From Desulfomicrobium baculatum DSM 4028 (GTDB taxonomy: Bacteria > Desulfobacterota > Desulfovibrionia > Desulfovibrionales > Desulfomicrobiaceae): a stretch of 64,000 nucleotides of DNA. Below are positions 1-11,246 of the stretch, one piece after another; the first letter of the stretch is position 1; every line of letters starts with the position of its first letter. The notes beneath the pieces were generated by a model. That model had not been told where the DNA came from. It searched no databases and saw nothing but the letters and a program-made list of their open reading frames with translations. The translations under genes were made by a program, and so were the position numbers. The stretch is taken from the NCBI RefSeq assembly GCF_000023225.1, contig NC_013173.1, forward strand, positions 560,501 to 624,500. The letters are read 5' to 3'.

Positions 1-862
1 GATCTCCTGCCCGGCGCGGGCTTTCGATTACGGGGAAATCCACGCCGCTGGCCTCTTTCACCGCGCTCACGATGTCACGCACGGAGTAGCCGTGACCGTA
101 GCCGCAGTTGAAGATGCCTGCGGGGTTGCCGGCCTCCAGGTGACCAAGCGCCAGCACATGGGCTGCGGCCAGGTCGGAGACATGGATGTAGTCGCGGATG
201 CAGGTTCCGTCCGGGGTGTCGTAGTCCGTGCCGAAGATGTGCAGGGCATCCCTGCGGCCGAGGGCGGCCTGGGATGCGACCTTGATCAGGTGCGTGGCGT
301 CGGGCGTGGACTGGCCGATGCGCCCCTTCGGGTCGGCCCCGGCCACGTTGAAGTAGCGCAGGATGACGAACGAGAAATCCGCATGCGCGGCGGCCGTGTC
401 CTCTATGACCCATTCGCTCATGAGCTTGGTGCGGCCGTAGGGGTTGATCGGTTTGGTGGGGCTGTCCTCGGTTACGGCGGCGGTGTCCGGCATGCCGTAG
501 ACTGCCGCCGTGGAGGAGAAGACGAAGCGCGGGATGGCGTTCTTCACCGCCAGGCGGATCAGTTCCGTGGTGTTGTTGGTGTTGTTCATATAATACTTGA
601 GCGGATTCTCCACCGACTCGGGCACGACGATGGAGCCTGCGAAATGCAGCACCGCTGAAAATTTTTCTTTCGTCATGAGGCGGTCCAGCGCTTCAGTCTG
701 GGCCAGATCGCCGACCACGAGACGGGCCGGGGGCAGCACGGCTTCGGCTTTGCCCGTGGACAGGTTGTCGTAGACCACGACCTCGTAGCCGGCCTCGCAA
801 AGGGCCAGCGTCGTGTGGGAACCGATATACCCGGCACCGCCGGTAACAAGAATCTTGGGCAT
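1..862 (-). CDS. galE: UDP-glucose 4-epimerase, 3' end cut by window edge
   Basis: Interconverts UDP-glucose and UDP-galactose in the cytoplasm, supplying sugars for envelope polysaccharides. The ATG at 862 opens MPKILVTGGAGYIGSHT, with the Rossmann GxxGxxG signature. Further in, the SDR catalytic region reads FVFSSTAAVYG and then NPYGRTK (Ser/Thr plus YxxxK), followed by RYFNVAGAD, typical of GalE. About 287 codons are present of a usual 330 or so, and the reading frame is still open at base 1. It diverges from the M16 protease; the 144-bp gap between them must hold both promoters. The family call is secure, but the exact sugar specificity is not proven. Confidence 0.93.
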   Translation of the reverse strand, partial: MPKILVTGGAGYIGSHTTLALCEAGYEVVVYDNLSTGKAEAVLPPARLVVGDLAQTEALDRLMTKEKFSAVLHFAGSIVVPESVENPLKYYMNNTNNTTELIRLAVKNAIPRFVFSSTAAVYGMPDTAAVTEDSPTKPINPYGRTKLMSEWVIEDTAAAHADFSFVILRYFNVAGADPKGRIGQSTPDATHLIKVASQAALGRRDALHIFGTDYDTPDGTCIRDYIHVSDLAAAHVLALGHLEAGNPAGIFNCGYGHGYSVRDIVSAVKEASGVDFPVIESPRRAGD

Positions 863-1006
863 GGAATTCTCCTTTTCAAGCATTGACTTCGCACTCCCAC
901 TCTTTACAGAAGTCCTTCGGGCTTGCAAAGGGACTGGTTTGCAAAAGTGCTCAGTCAATCCTGCACGACAGGTACAAAAAATAGCTTCCAAGGAGATCAA
1001 CCGCCC

Positions 1007-3916
<2,910 letters not shown>

Positions 3917-3944
3917 GCGGACTTATTGTGCTCCTGATCGCGAG

Positions 3945-3981
3945 GGCCGCGCGCTGCAAACCTGCAGCGCGCGGCCTTTTT
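3945..3981 (+). terminator. Rho-independent terminator after M16C protease
   Basis: A perfect 13-bp GC-rich stem (3945-3957 with 3964-3976), a 6-nt loop AAACCT and a T5 tract at 3977-3981. Confidence 0.93.
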
Positions 3982-4244
3982 GCGTGCGCTGCGGGATCCG
4001 TGGTTCTCCGGCGCGGTCCATGCATATCCCGGCCCGTGGTTCTTTGAAGCTCTTATGACCCGGCCTTTGGATCTGCCGGCCGCGTGACTTCCGGCGCCCG
4101 GAAACTCCAGCGTCTGCTTTTTTACGGCATGTGCCGTGATTTTAAAAAGGTTTTGATAAATTACGGCGTTCGTGGCATTGCTATGAAACGCAACCCTGCC
4201 GATGCGTCGTGAACGGACGGGCTTCAAGAACGCGGAGAATCTTG
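3982..4244. other. Intergenic leader of the HD-GYP operon
   Basis: No gene is seen. It contains a short direct repeat CCGTGGTTCT (3998-4007 and 4034-4043) and an inverted repeat, ACGGCA at 4124-4129 and TGCCGT at 4132-4137, separated by TG. The inverted repeat lies about 110 bp before the first HD-GYP gene and could be an operator. A promoter must lie here, but no clean -35/-10 pair was found. Confidence 0.4.
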
Positions 4245-5813
4245 ATGAATGACATGAAGCTGGGCATTTCCACATTTCCTTCTGACGAGCTGCTTTTTGC
4301 CGCCGAGCAGGAACCTGCTTTTTCCCGTGCTGTGCCCGGCTGGAAACTGCTCATCGTCGATGACGAGGAGGAGGTGCATGTCATCACCAGAATGGTGCTT
4401 GAAGGGCTGACCTTTTCCGGCAAGGGCCTGACCTTTCTGAGCGCGTATTCCGGAGCGCAGGCCCGGGAGCTTCTGCGCGAGCATGGCGACATCGCCGTCA
4501 TTCTGCTTGATGTGGTCATGGAGACGGGCCTGGCGGGACTGGAACTTGTCGAATTCATCCGCTCGGAGCTCGGCAACCGCTGCGTCCGCATCATCCTGCG
4601 CACGGGCCAGCCCGGCCAGGCCCCGGAGCGGGAGGTCATCACCCGCTACGACATCAACGACTACAAGCACAAGACGGAGCTCACGGCCCAGAAACTCTTT
4701 TCCACCGTGACCACGGCCATCCGCTCGTATCGGGATTTGAACGTCATCGAGAAGAGCCGGCAGGGCCTGGACCTGATCATAACCTCCACCAGGGGCCTCT
4801 TTGAGCGCCGCAACCTGGAGCTTTTCGCCCAGGGTGTCCTTGATCAGATGAGTTCCCTCCTGCGGGTCAACGAGGACTCGCTTTTCCTGCATTCCCCTTC
4901 GGGATTTGCGGCCACGGTCCGGGACGGAGACATTGCCGTTCTCGCAGGGACGGGGGAGTTCGGTCACTGCGGAGCGGAAAAGTCCGCCTGCGTGCTGGAC
5001 GACAGCGTGACGCGAGTTTTGCAGCAGGCCCTGCGGCAACGGGGGGGCGTCTTTGCGGAGGACGCCTTTGTGCAGTATTTCCGCTCCCGGCGTGGATCCG
5101 AGAATTTGCTCTATTTTCGACTGGACCGGTCCCTCAACCCCTTCGAACGCAGGCTGGTGGAGGTTTTTTCCAGGAATGTGGCCATTGCGCTGGACAACAT
5201 GCTGCTGAACACGGAGCTCTTGCACAGCCAGAAAGAGATCATCCTGACCCTGGGCGAGTGCGTCGAATCGCGCTCCAAGGAGACGGCGGGGCATGTGCGC
5301 CGGGTCTCGGAATGTTGCAGTCTGCTGGCCTCAAAGCTTGGCCTCGACTCCCAGGAAGTGGATCTTGTGCGTCTGGCCTCGCCCATGCACGACGTAGGCA
5401 AGATCGGCATCCCCGATTCCATCCTGCTCAAGCCCGGCAAGCTGACCGTGGAAGAGTTTGAGGTCATGAAGACCCACACCCTGCTCGGCTATCGGATTTT
5501 GAAAGGCTCCAGCCGGCCCATGATGCGGGCGGCGGCGGTCATCGCCCATGAGCACCATGAACGCTGGAACGGAGCAGGGTACCCCCGTGGCCTCGCCGGG
5601 CAGGATATCCACCCTTACGGCCGCATCGTCTGTCTGGTCGACGTGTTCGATTCCCTGCTCTCGCGCAGGGTCTACAAGGAGCCGTGGCCCCTTGAGCAGG
5701 TGCGCGACTTCATTCTCGCGGAGCGTGGGGAAATGTTCGATCCGGACATGGTCGATACGATGATGGGAGAGCTCAATGCCTTTGTCGCCATCCGTCAGGA
5801 ATTTCCCGATTGA
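4245..5813 (+). CDS. Response regulator with DUF3369 and HD-GYP domains (first of three)
   Basis: A 522-aa protein: an N-terminal REC domain (about 33-150) with acidic pair D39-D40 and phosphoacceptor D89 in LLDVVMET, a middle DUF3369/GAF-like region (about 165-330), then a C-terminal HD-GYP domain. HD-GYP metal residues look intact: E346/H350, H382-D383, H437-H438 and the loop NGAGYP. HD-GYP enzymes hydrolyse cyclic-di-GMP, so phosphorylation probably tunes c-di-GMP levels. A GTG at 4209 also opens the frame, but GGAG at 4234-4237 seven bases before ATG 4245 supports this start. It leads a tandem of three paralogues separated by only 23-24 bp, presumably one transcript. The sensor kinase partner is unknown. 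Confidence 0.9.
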   Translation: MNDMKLGISTFPSDELLFAAEQEPAFSRAVPGWKLLIVDDEEEVHVITRMVLEGLTFSGKGLTFLSAYSGAQARELLREHGDIAVILLDVVMETGLAGLELVEFIRSELGNRCVRIILRTGQPGQAPEREVITRYDINDYKHKTELTAQKLFSTVTTAIRSYRDLNVIEKSRQGLDLIITSTRGLFERRNLELFAQGVLDQMSSLLRVNEDSLFLHSPSGFAATVRDGDIAVLAGTGEFGHCGAEKSACVLDDSVTRVLQQALRQRGGVFAEDAFVQYFRSRRGSENLLYFRLDRSLNPFERRLVEVFSRNVAIALDNMLLNTELLHSQKEIILTLGECVESRSKETAGHVRRVSECCSLLASKLGLDSQEVDLVRLASPMHDVGKIGIPDSILLKPGKLTVEEFEVMKTHTLLGYRILKGSSRPMMRAAAVIAHEHHERWNGAGYPRGLAGQDIHPYGRIVCLVDVFDSLLSRRVYKEPWPLEQVRDFILAERGEMFDPDMVDTMMGELNAFVAIRQEFPD

Positions 5814-5836
5814 TTCCACCAACCGGAGCCTTTTTA

Positions 5837-7363
5837 ATGAAAAGCGAGCATGCGATGGAAGAAGTCCATTTTGCCGACGAGACTCCTCCCCAGAAATCCG
5901 AGAGCGATGGACTGTGGAAGGTCATGATCGTGGATGACGATGATTTCGTGCACAAGGTCACGGAGCTGACCCTAGGAGACTATCATTACCAGAACGCCCC
6001 CGTGCGCTATCTGCACGCCTATTCCGGCGCCGAGGCGAGGGCGCTTCTGCTCGAACATCCGGACACAGCCGTGATTCTGCTCGATGTGGTCATGGAGACG
6101 GAAAACGCGGGCCTTGAATTTGCCCGGCACGTGCGCCAGGAAGCGAACAACTCTTTCGTTCGCATCATCCTGCGCACGGGTCAGCCGGGGCAGGCCCCCG
6201 AGCGCAAGGTCATCACCGAATACGATATCAACGACTACAAGCATAAGGCGGAGCTGAGCGAGCAGCGTCTGTTCACGGCCATCACCGCGGCCATCCGCTC
6301 CTACCGCGACCTGCGCACCATCGAGCTTGGCCGCCTTGGGCTGCAGGAGGTCATCTGCGCCTCCGCGGCCCTGTTCGCGGCTGCCTCGGTGCAGGATTTT
6401 TTTGTCCTGGCCCTGGAACATATCCTGCGTATCGGGCGTTGTGTCGGCCCGTGCTGCTTTGAGAACGGCCTGGTTGCGCTGAGCGCCGACGGGCAGTTCG
6501 AAATTCTGGAATCGCGCGGATTGCCCCCCGGCGCCGGGGTCCCCACGGCGCGGCTGCAGGAGCTCTACGAGCGCGCGGCCCGGGAGGGGCGGGTGCTGGT
6601 GCTCGATCAGGAGTTTGCGGCCAGATTTTTCAATTCGCACACGGATCAGAACTTTTTCTTCTACGTGTCCTTTGGTCGCCCTTTGAGCGAGACCGCGCAG
6701 GGCCTTTTGCATATTCTGGGCGGAAATATCGCCGTGGCCTTAAGCAACCTTTTCCTGACCGAGGAGATCGTGGCCACGCAGCGCGAGGTAGTGCTGACCC
6801 TGGGCGAGGTGGTCGAGACCCGCTCCAAGGAGACGGCCCACCACGTCAAGCGCGTGGCCGAATATTCCTACGTGCTGGGGATAAAAGCCGGGCTCTCGGA
6901 AGAGCGGGCGCATCTTTTGCGCATGGCCTCGCCCATGCACGACGTGGGCAAGATCGGCATCCCCGACTCCATCCTCTTCAAGCCCGGCAAGCTCACCGAC
7001 GAGGAGTTCTCCATCATCAAGACCCACACGGTCATTGGTCATTCCATCCTCAAGGGCTCCCCGCGCCGCATCATGCGCACCGCCGCGACCATCGCCCTGC
7101 AGCATCACGAACACTGGGACGGCGGCGGTTATCCGCATGGCCTGATCGAGGACGAGACCCATATTTTCGGGCGCATCACCGCCCTGGCCGATGTCTTTGA
7201 CGCTCTCTCCTGCGACCGGGTCTACAAGAAGGCGTGGCCGCTCAGTGAGGTCTTGGACTATCTGCGGGAGAAGAGAGGCAGGCAGTTCGATCCGCTTTTG
7301 GTGGATATTTTTCTGGAGAATCTGGACGAGATAATGGCCATTCGCGTCATGTATCCGGACTAG
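5837..7363 (+). CDS. Response regulator with DUF3369 and HD-GYP domains (second of three)
   Basis: A 508-aa paralogue of the preceding gene. REC phosphoacceptor D83 lies in LLDVVMET; the characteristic LRTGQPGQAPE segment follows, then a DUF3369-like middle and HD-GYP. Metal residues are present: E332/H336, the MHDVGK motif, H423-H424 and DGGGYP, so c-di-GMP phosphodiesterase activity is expected. Start chosen at ATG 5837 with GGAG at 5825-5828; a TTG at 5810 in the same frame overlaps the previous stop and has no good ribosome site. The middle domain differs clearly from its neighbours, which suggests a different input. Confidence 0.9.
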   Translation: MKSEHAMEEVHFADETPPQKSESDGLWKVMIVDDDDFVHKVTELTLGDYHYQNAPVRYLHAYSGAEARALLLEHPDTAVILLDVVMETENAGLEFARHVRQEANNSFVRIILRTGQPGQAPERKVITEYDINDYKHKAELSEQRLFTAITAAIRSYRDLRTIELGRLGLQEVICASAALFAAASVQDFFVLALEHILRIGRCVGPCCFENGLVALSADGQFEILESRGLPPGAGVPTARLQELYERAAREGRVLVLDQEFAARFFNSHTDQNFFFYVSFGRPLSETAQGLLHILGGNIAVALSNLFLTEEIVATQREVVLTLGEVVETRSKETAHHVKRVAEYSYVLGIKAGLSEERAHLLRMASPMHDVGKIGIPDSILFKPGKLTDEEFSIIKTHTVIGHSILKGSPRRIMRTAATIALQHHEHWDGGGYPHGLIEDETHIFGRITALADVFDALSCDRVYKKAWPLSEVLDYLREKRGRQFDPLLVDIFLENLDEIMAIRVMYPD

Positions 7364-7387
7364 AGGGTTTTATGGGGGACAGGTTGC

Positions 7388-8983
7388 ATGACCGATCATG
7401 AGCTGCAGGGTGACATCGTGTTTGCCGCCGAGGATGACGCGGGCGCGGCCGCCCAGGAGCGCAAGGCCTGGAAGCTTCTGATTGTGGATGACGAAGAGGA
7501 CGTGCACAGCATTACGCGCATGGTCCTGGAAGGGTTCGAGTTCGAGGGCGCGCGGCTCGAATTCCTGAGCGCGTTCAGCGCGGATGAAGGCCGGCAGGCC
7601 CTGGCCGAAAATCCCGACGTTGCGGTCATGCTCCTTGATGTGGTCATGGAGACGCCCCATGCGGGCCTCGACCTGGCCCGTCAGGTGCGTGAGGAACTGG
7701 GAAATTCGCAGGTGCGCATCATCCTGCGCACGGGCCAGCCCGGGCAGGCCCCGGAGCGCCAGGTCATCATCAATTATGACATCAACGACTACAAGAGCAA
7801 ATCCGAGCTCACGGCCCAGAAACTCTTCACCGCCGTGACCACCGGCCTGCGCTCCTTCCGCGATCTGCGGGCCATCGACTTCAGCCGTCAGGGACTCGAA
7901 GACATCATCGCCGCCTCGGCCGACCTGTTCCAGACCGACAGCATCGAACTTTTCGCGCGCGGAGTGCTGACCCAGATGACCTCGCTCCTGCATCTGGAGG
8001 ACAGCTCCATGTATCTGGGCGATGCCTCAGGGCTCGCTGCCCGGGACAGGCTCGACGATTTCGTCATCATCGCGGGCACCGGAGATTTTTCCAGCCAGGA
8101 GTCACGCCTGGCCAGCGAGGTGCTCGATGCGCAGGAGATGGAACTGATCCGCCGGGCCGTGCATGACGACCAGTGCTTTTTCAGCCGGACCAGCTATGCG
8201 GGCTGCTTTGGAGTGAGCAGCGGTGCCCGGCATGTGCTCTTTCTGCGCCTCCTGCGCGAACTCACTCCCCTGGAGCAGAATCTGGTTCAGATTTTTGCGG
8301 CCAACGTGACTGTGGCTTTCGAGAATCTGCAGCTCAATCAGGAGATCGCGCAGACCCATCGGGAGGTTATCTTCACCCTCGGCGAGGTTGTGGAGAACCG
8401 CGCCCTGGCCGGCGGCATGCATGTGCGCCGGGTGGCGGAGATGGCTTGGCTGCTGGGACGTCACGCGGGGCTGCCCGAGGAGGACTGCGATCTTCTGCGC
8501 CTGGCCATGCCCATGCACGACGTGGGCAAGGTGGCCATCCCCGACAGTGTGCTGCTGAAGGCCGGCCCCCTGGACGAGATCGAGCGCGGCATCATGGAAC
8601 GGCATCCGCGCCTCGGGTTCGACATCCTGAACCGTTCCGGCAACCACATCATGCAGGCCGCGGCGCGTATCGCCCTCGAGCACCAGGAGGCCTGGGACGG
8701 TAGCGGCTATCCTGTAGGTCTTGCGGGGGAGAGTATCCATATCTTCAGCCGCATTGCGCGAGTGGTCGATGTCCTGGACAGCCTGCTCAGCCAGCGCGTC
8801 TACAAAGAGGCCTGGAGCGTTGCCGACGCCCTGGCCTACCTGCAGGATCAGCGCGGGCGCATGTTCGATCCGGTTCTGGTCGATACCCTGCTTGCCCACA
8901 AGGATGAGTTTCTGGCCCTGCGGGAGAATATTATCCAGCAGAGTCAGGATATTGAAATTGCCGGACGTGAAAAAAAACCTTGA
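7388..8983 (+). CDS. Response regulator with DUF3369 and degenerate HD-GYP domain (third of three)
   Basis: A 531-aa paralogue with REC phosphoacceptor D84 and the same REC-DUF3369-HD-GYP order. The HD pair (H377-D378, MHDVGK) and DGSGYP remain. However, the glutamate four residues before the first histidine is alanine (A341 before H345; E in both siblings), and the HHE triplet is HQE (H432-Q433-E434). KPGKL is also KAGPL. Those positions supply metal ligands in characterised HD-GYP proteins, so catalysis may be lost or changed to another metal count. Start ATG 7388 follows a G-rich ribosome site. It sits 24 bp after the second copy. Confidence 0.88.
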   Translation: MTDHELQGDIVFAAEDDAGAAAQERKAWKLLIVDDEEDVHSITRMVLEGFEFEGARLEFLSAFSADEGRQALAENPDVAVMLLDVVMETPHAGLDLARQVREELGNSQVRIILRTGQPGQAPERQVIINYDINDYKSKSELTAQKLFTAVTTGLRSFRDLRAIDFSRQGLEDIIAASADLFQTDSIELFARGVLTQMTSLLHLEDSSMYLGDASGLAARDRLDDFVIIAGTGDFSSQESRLASEVLDAQEMELIRRAVHDDQCFFSRTSYAGCFGVSSGARHVLFLRLLRELTPLEQNLVQIFAANVTVAFENLQLNQEIAQTHREVIFTLGEVVENRALAGGMHVRRVAEMAWLLGRHAGLPEEDCDLLRLAMPMHDVGKVAIPDSVLLKAGPLDEIERGIMERHPRLGFDILNRSGNHIMQAAARIALEHQEAWDGSGYPVGLAGESIHIFSRIARVVDVLDSLLSQRVYKEAWSVADALAYLQDQRGRMFDPVLVDTLLAHKDEFLALRENIIQQSQDIEIAGREKKP

Positions 8984-9020
8984 CCGCCGCCGTCGGGTCA
9001 TCTATCAACCGCCTCTGTCC

Positions 9021-9106
9021 GGAGGGGTTCCCGAGTGGCCAAAGGGAACAGACTGTAAATCTGTCGTCGTACGACTTCGGAGGTTCAAATCCTCCCCCCT
9101 CCACCA
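9021..9106 (+). tRNA. tRNA-Tyr (GUA)
   Basis: An 86-nt class II tRNA. Acceptor stem GGAGGGG (9021-9027) pairs with CCCCTCC (9096-9102); discriminator A and encoded CCA end at 9106. The anticodon loop CTGTAAA gives GTA at 9055-9057, and there is a long variable arm. Confidence 0.97.
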
Positions 9107-9117
9107 GCCGCCGAATC

Positions 9118-9142
9118 ACCCACCTTATGGTGGGTTTTTTTT
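9118..9142 (+). terminator. Terminator after tRNA-Tyr
   Basis: Stem CCCACC (9119-9124), loop TTAT, stem GGTGGG (9129-9134) and eight T residues (9135-9142). Confidence 0.9.
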
Positions 9143-9287
9143 GGCCCGGGCTTTGGCCCCGATTGTGGACTGGAAACCAGGCATCGAAAGAAGGGCCAAC
9201 CTTGCGGCCTTGTCCCGATTTTTCTTGCGAAAACCGTGCGGGTGTTTCAGAAGAGGATGTGAACACGCTTTCATCCCGGAGGTTTTC

Positions 9288-10067
9288 ATGCGTAGATCAA
9301 CGTATTTTTTTCTGGCGCTTCTGCTTTTGTGCGGCTTGCCCGCGCCGCTTTTCGCAGCAATGGACCCCTCTGCCCACGGCATCGACTCCAGCGCCTTTCA
9401 CCTGACTCTTGAATCGGAACCTGAAGTGATCCAGGCGGGTCAGCAGGTGGAGATAGCCTTGCGTCTGACCGACGCGTACGGCGCGCCCGTGTCCGAATTC
9501 GAGATCGTGCACGAAAAGAAGCTGCACCTGATCATTGTGCGCGAGGGCCTCGACAAGTTCACGCATACGCACCCCGAACCGGGACCGGACGGGACAATGC
9601 GCACAGCGATGACCTTTCCGGAAGCGGGGACGTATTATTTTTATGCGGACTTCACGCCCAGGGACGGACAAGCCGTGACGCTCATGGTCGAACTGCCTGT
9701 CCAGGGTGAGGCTTCCCCCGCGCCGCCTCTTGATCCCTATGTGCCGGGCATGGTGCAGACCGACGAAATGCTGGCCAAAGTCGGTATCGACGCCGGGGAA
9801 GGCATGCACCGCGTCAGCTTTGCCCTTATGGATCTGAACGAAACCCCTGTTTCGGACTTGGAACCCTACCTAGGCGCCATGGGACACTTCGTGGTCATCA
9901 GCGCCGACGGCGGCAAATACGTCCACGCCCATCCGCAGACCACGGACAAGCCCAACGAGGTCGCCTTCGATGTCCATTTCCCGGGACCCGGAATCTACAA
10001 GGGCTGGGGCGAGTTCCAGCGCGGCGGGACCGTTTTGCTGGTGCCTGTGGTGATGCAGATCGATTGA
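9288..10067 (+). CDS. Exported His-rich protein with two similar modules, possible metal binding
   Basis: A 259-aa protein with a clear signal peptide (basic MRRS, then a hydrophobic stretch ending LFAA). Two parts look related: each carries a His-containing strand and an HxHP motif (HTHP in the first half, HAHP in the second), followed by a stretch ending in PGxGxY or PEAGTYYFYAD. Such patterns occur in periplasmic copper or cupredoxin-like beta-sandwich proteins, but no precise family is recognised. The start is fixed by GGAGG at 9278-9282, five bases before ATG 9288; the open frame runs further upstream through the tRNA and is not real there. It stands alone between tRNA-Tyr and the AbiE pair. 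Confidence 0.75.
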   Translation: MRRSTYFFLALLLLCGLPAPLFAAMDPSAHGIDSSAFHLTLESEPEVIQAGQQVEIALRLTDAYGAPVSEFEIVHEKKLHLIIVREGLDKFTHTHPEPGPDGTMRTAMTFPEAGTYYFYADFTPRDGQAVTLMVELPVQGEASPAPPLDPYVPGMVQTDEMLAKVGIDAGEGMHRVSFALMDLNETPVSDLEPYLGAMGHFVVISADGGKYVHAHPQTTDKPNEVAFDVHFPGPGIYKGWGEFQRGGTVLLVPVVMQID

Positions 10068-10391
10068 ACTTAAAGCGCGGGGCGGCGGATTTGATTTTTC
10101 CCTTGACGCTGGCCCACGCCTTGGAAAAATTGGCCCAGCTGGGCAGGCTCGCCCACAAGAATATCCGTCATTCCTTTGTGAGTGGGGCGCTGCCCGCGAA
10201 GATCCTTGTGATTCTGGAGGCCCGCTTCGTGGAAGTCACCAGTTCGGCTTTTTTCAGGCCGTTCGAAACTTGAGGCAGGTCTCTTTCTCAACCACGTAGG
10301 AACTGATGAAAATCCATCTTCGCTCGCAGTAGCGGATCATGGGCGCGAAAAGTATCCCCCCCATTCATCCCCGGAATTCATAGGGCACAGA
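10068..10391. other. Intergenic region, no convincing gene
   Basis: A 69-codon plus-strand frame from a TTG at 10064 to 10273 overlaps the preceding stop codon, has no ribosome site and no recognisable family. It may be a decayed remnant. Nothing else was seen before the convergent toxin gene. Confidence 0.4.
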
Positions 10392-11246
10392 TTATTTCCT
10401 TCGGCAGAGCTCGATTCCTGAAAGAACGCATTTCAATATAGTCTCGGCAGTTAGGTAATCACGGCCCGGAAGGTATCTTGAGATATCACGGCCGAGCTGT
10501 TCGTTCAGCATTTCGCCCTCGTTCTTTCCGCACAAGATGCTGAAGAGGTGCGGTGCGGTTGCCTCCGACACCGTGGTTCCAATATCCTGGCCGAGCAACT
10601 CGGCACCGGCCATCTCAATATCGAACCCGTGACGCTCCATCAGTTCAGATTCGGAATCAAAAAGTCGGTCCTGGGCAAAATCGCCATAGAGGCGCAGGAG
10701 CAGAGCCAGGTCCTGAGCGTCTTTGGCCGAGACGTATCGTCTGTCGCTCCAGGCCAGCAGTTTCAGCATTGCCAGTCCTGGCAGGGAAACAACATTAACT
10801 ACCTGACCCGGGCCTGCTTCGACCCGCAAAGAATGCCGTAGCGCATCGTCGAACCCGGTCACGCGCATCATTGGGTTGTCGTCTGGCGGCCAGGAAATGA
10901 AGCCGTTGGCATCTGCCAGACCGCCAAAGGGCACGACGTCGATGACGACGCCCTTGTCTGAACTAAACCTGTGCGCCACGACGGGGTTGCGTTCAAAGCC
11001 TCTGGCCGTCATAGCTTCGCTGAATTCTGAAAATTCTGCCCACGACCCGACCATCACTCCGATATCCACATCCATCGTTCTGCGTTCCTTGCTCATGTCG
11101 TGCACATCCTCAAGGAGCATGTCCCGGGCCATGGCCCCTATCAGAAGGAAGGGGATCCGAAGTTCTGTCGCTGTTTCGGCGATTTTTTGCAGCGCATCGA
11201 GTATCTCGGGGAGTTCATGTGTAGTATGGGGCCAGAAAGCGTTCAT
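10392..11246 (-). CDS. abiEii: AbiEii-like nucleotidyltransferase toxin
   Basis: A 284-aa nucleotidyltransferase-fold protein. The motif GAMARD at 37-42 and the downstream T57-D59-V-D61 (TMDVDI) give the usual G...D-x-D active site of AbiEii/MNT-type nucleotidyltransferases. It is encoded just after an AbiEi-like antitoxin gene and overlaps its 3' end by 32 bp, the usual order in AbiE abortive-infection type IV toxin-antitoxin systems. A TTG at 11267 could extend it by 7 residues, but ATG 11246 is preferred. AbiEii toxins act on intracellular nucleotide or RNA targets and can block phage; its actual target here is unknown. Confidence 0.72.
   Translation of the reverse strand: MNAFWPHTTHELPEILDALQKIAETATELRIPFLLIGAMARDMLLEDVHDMSKERRTMDVDIGVMVGSWAEFSEFSEAMTARGFERNPVVAHRFSSDKGVVIDVVPFGGLADANGFISWPPDDNPMMRVTGFDDALRHSLRVEAGPGQVVNVVSLPGLAMLKLLAWSDRRYVSAKDAQDLALLLRLYGDFAQDRLFDSESELMERHGFDIEMAGAELLGQDIGTTVSEATAPHLFSILCGKNEGEMLNEQLGRDISRYLPGRDYLTAETILKCVLSGIELCRRK

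Noticed and set aside
10064-10273. 69-codon plus-strand frame after the exported His-rich gene
   Set aside because: It begins at a TTG overlapping the previous stop, has no ribosome site and no recognisable family. It might be a decayed fragment, but support is too weak for a gene call.
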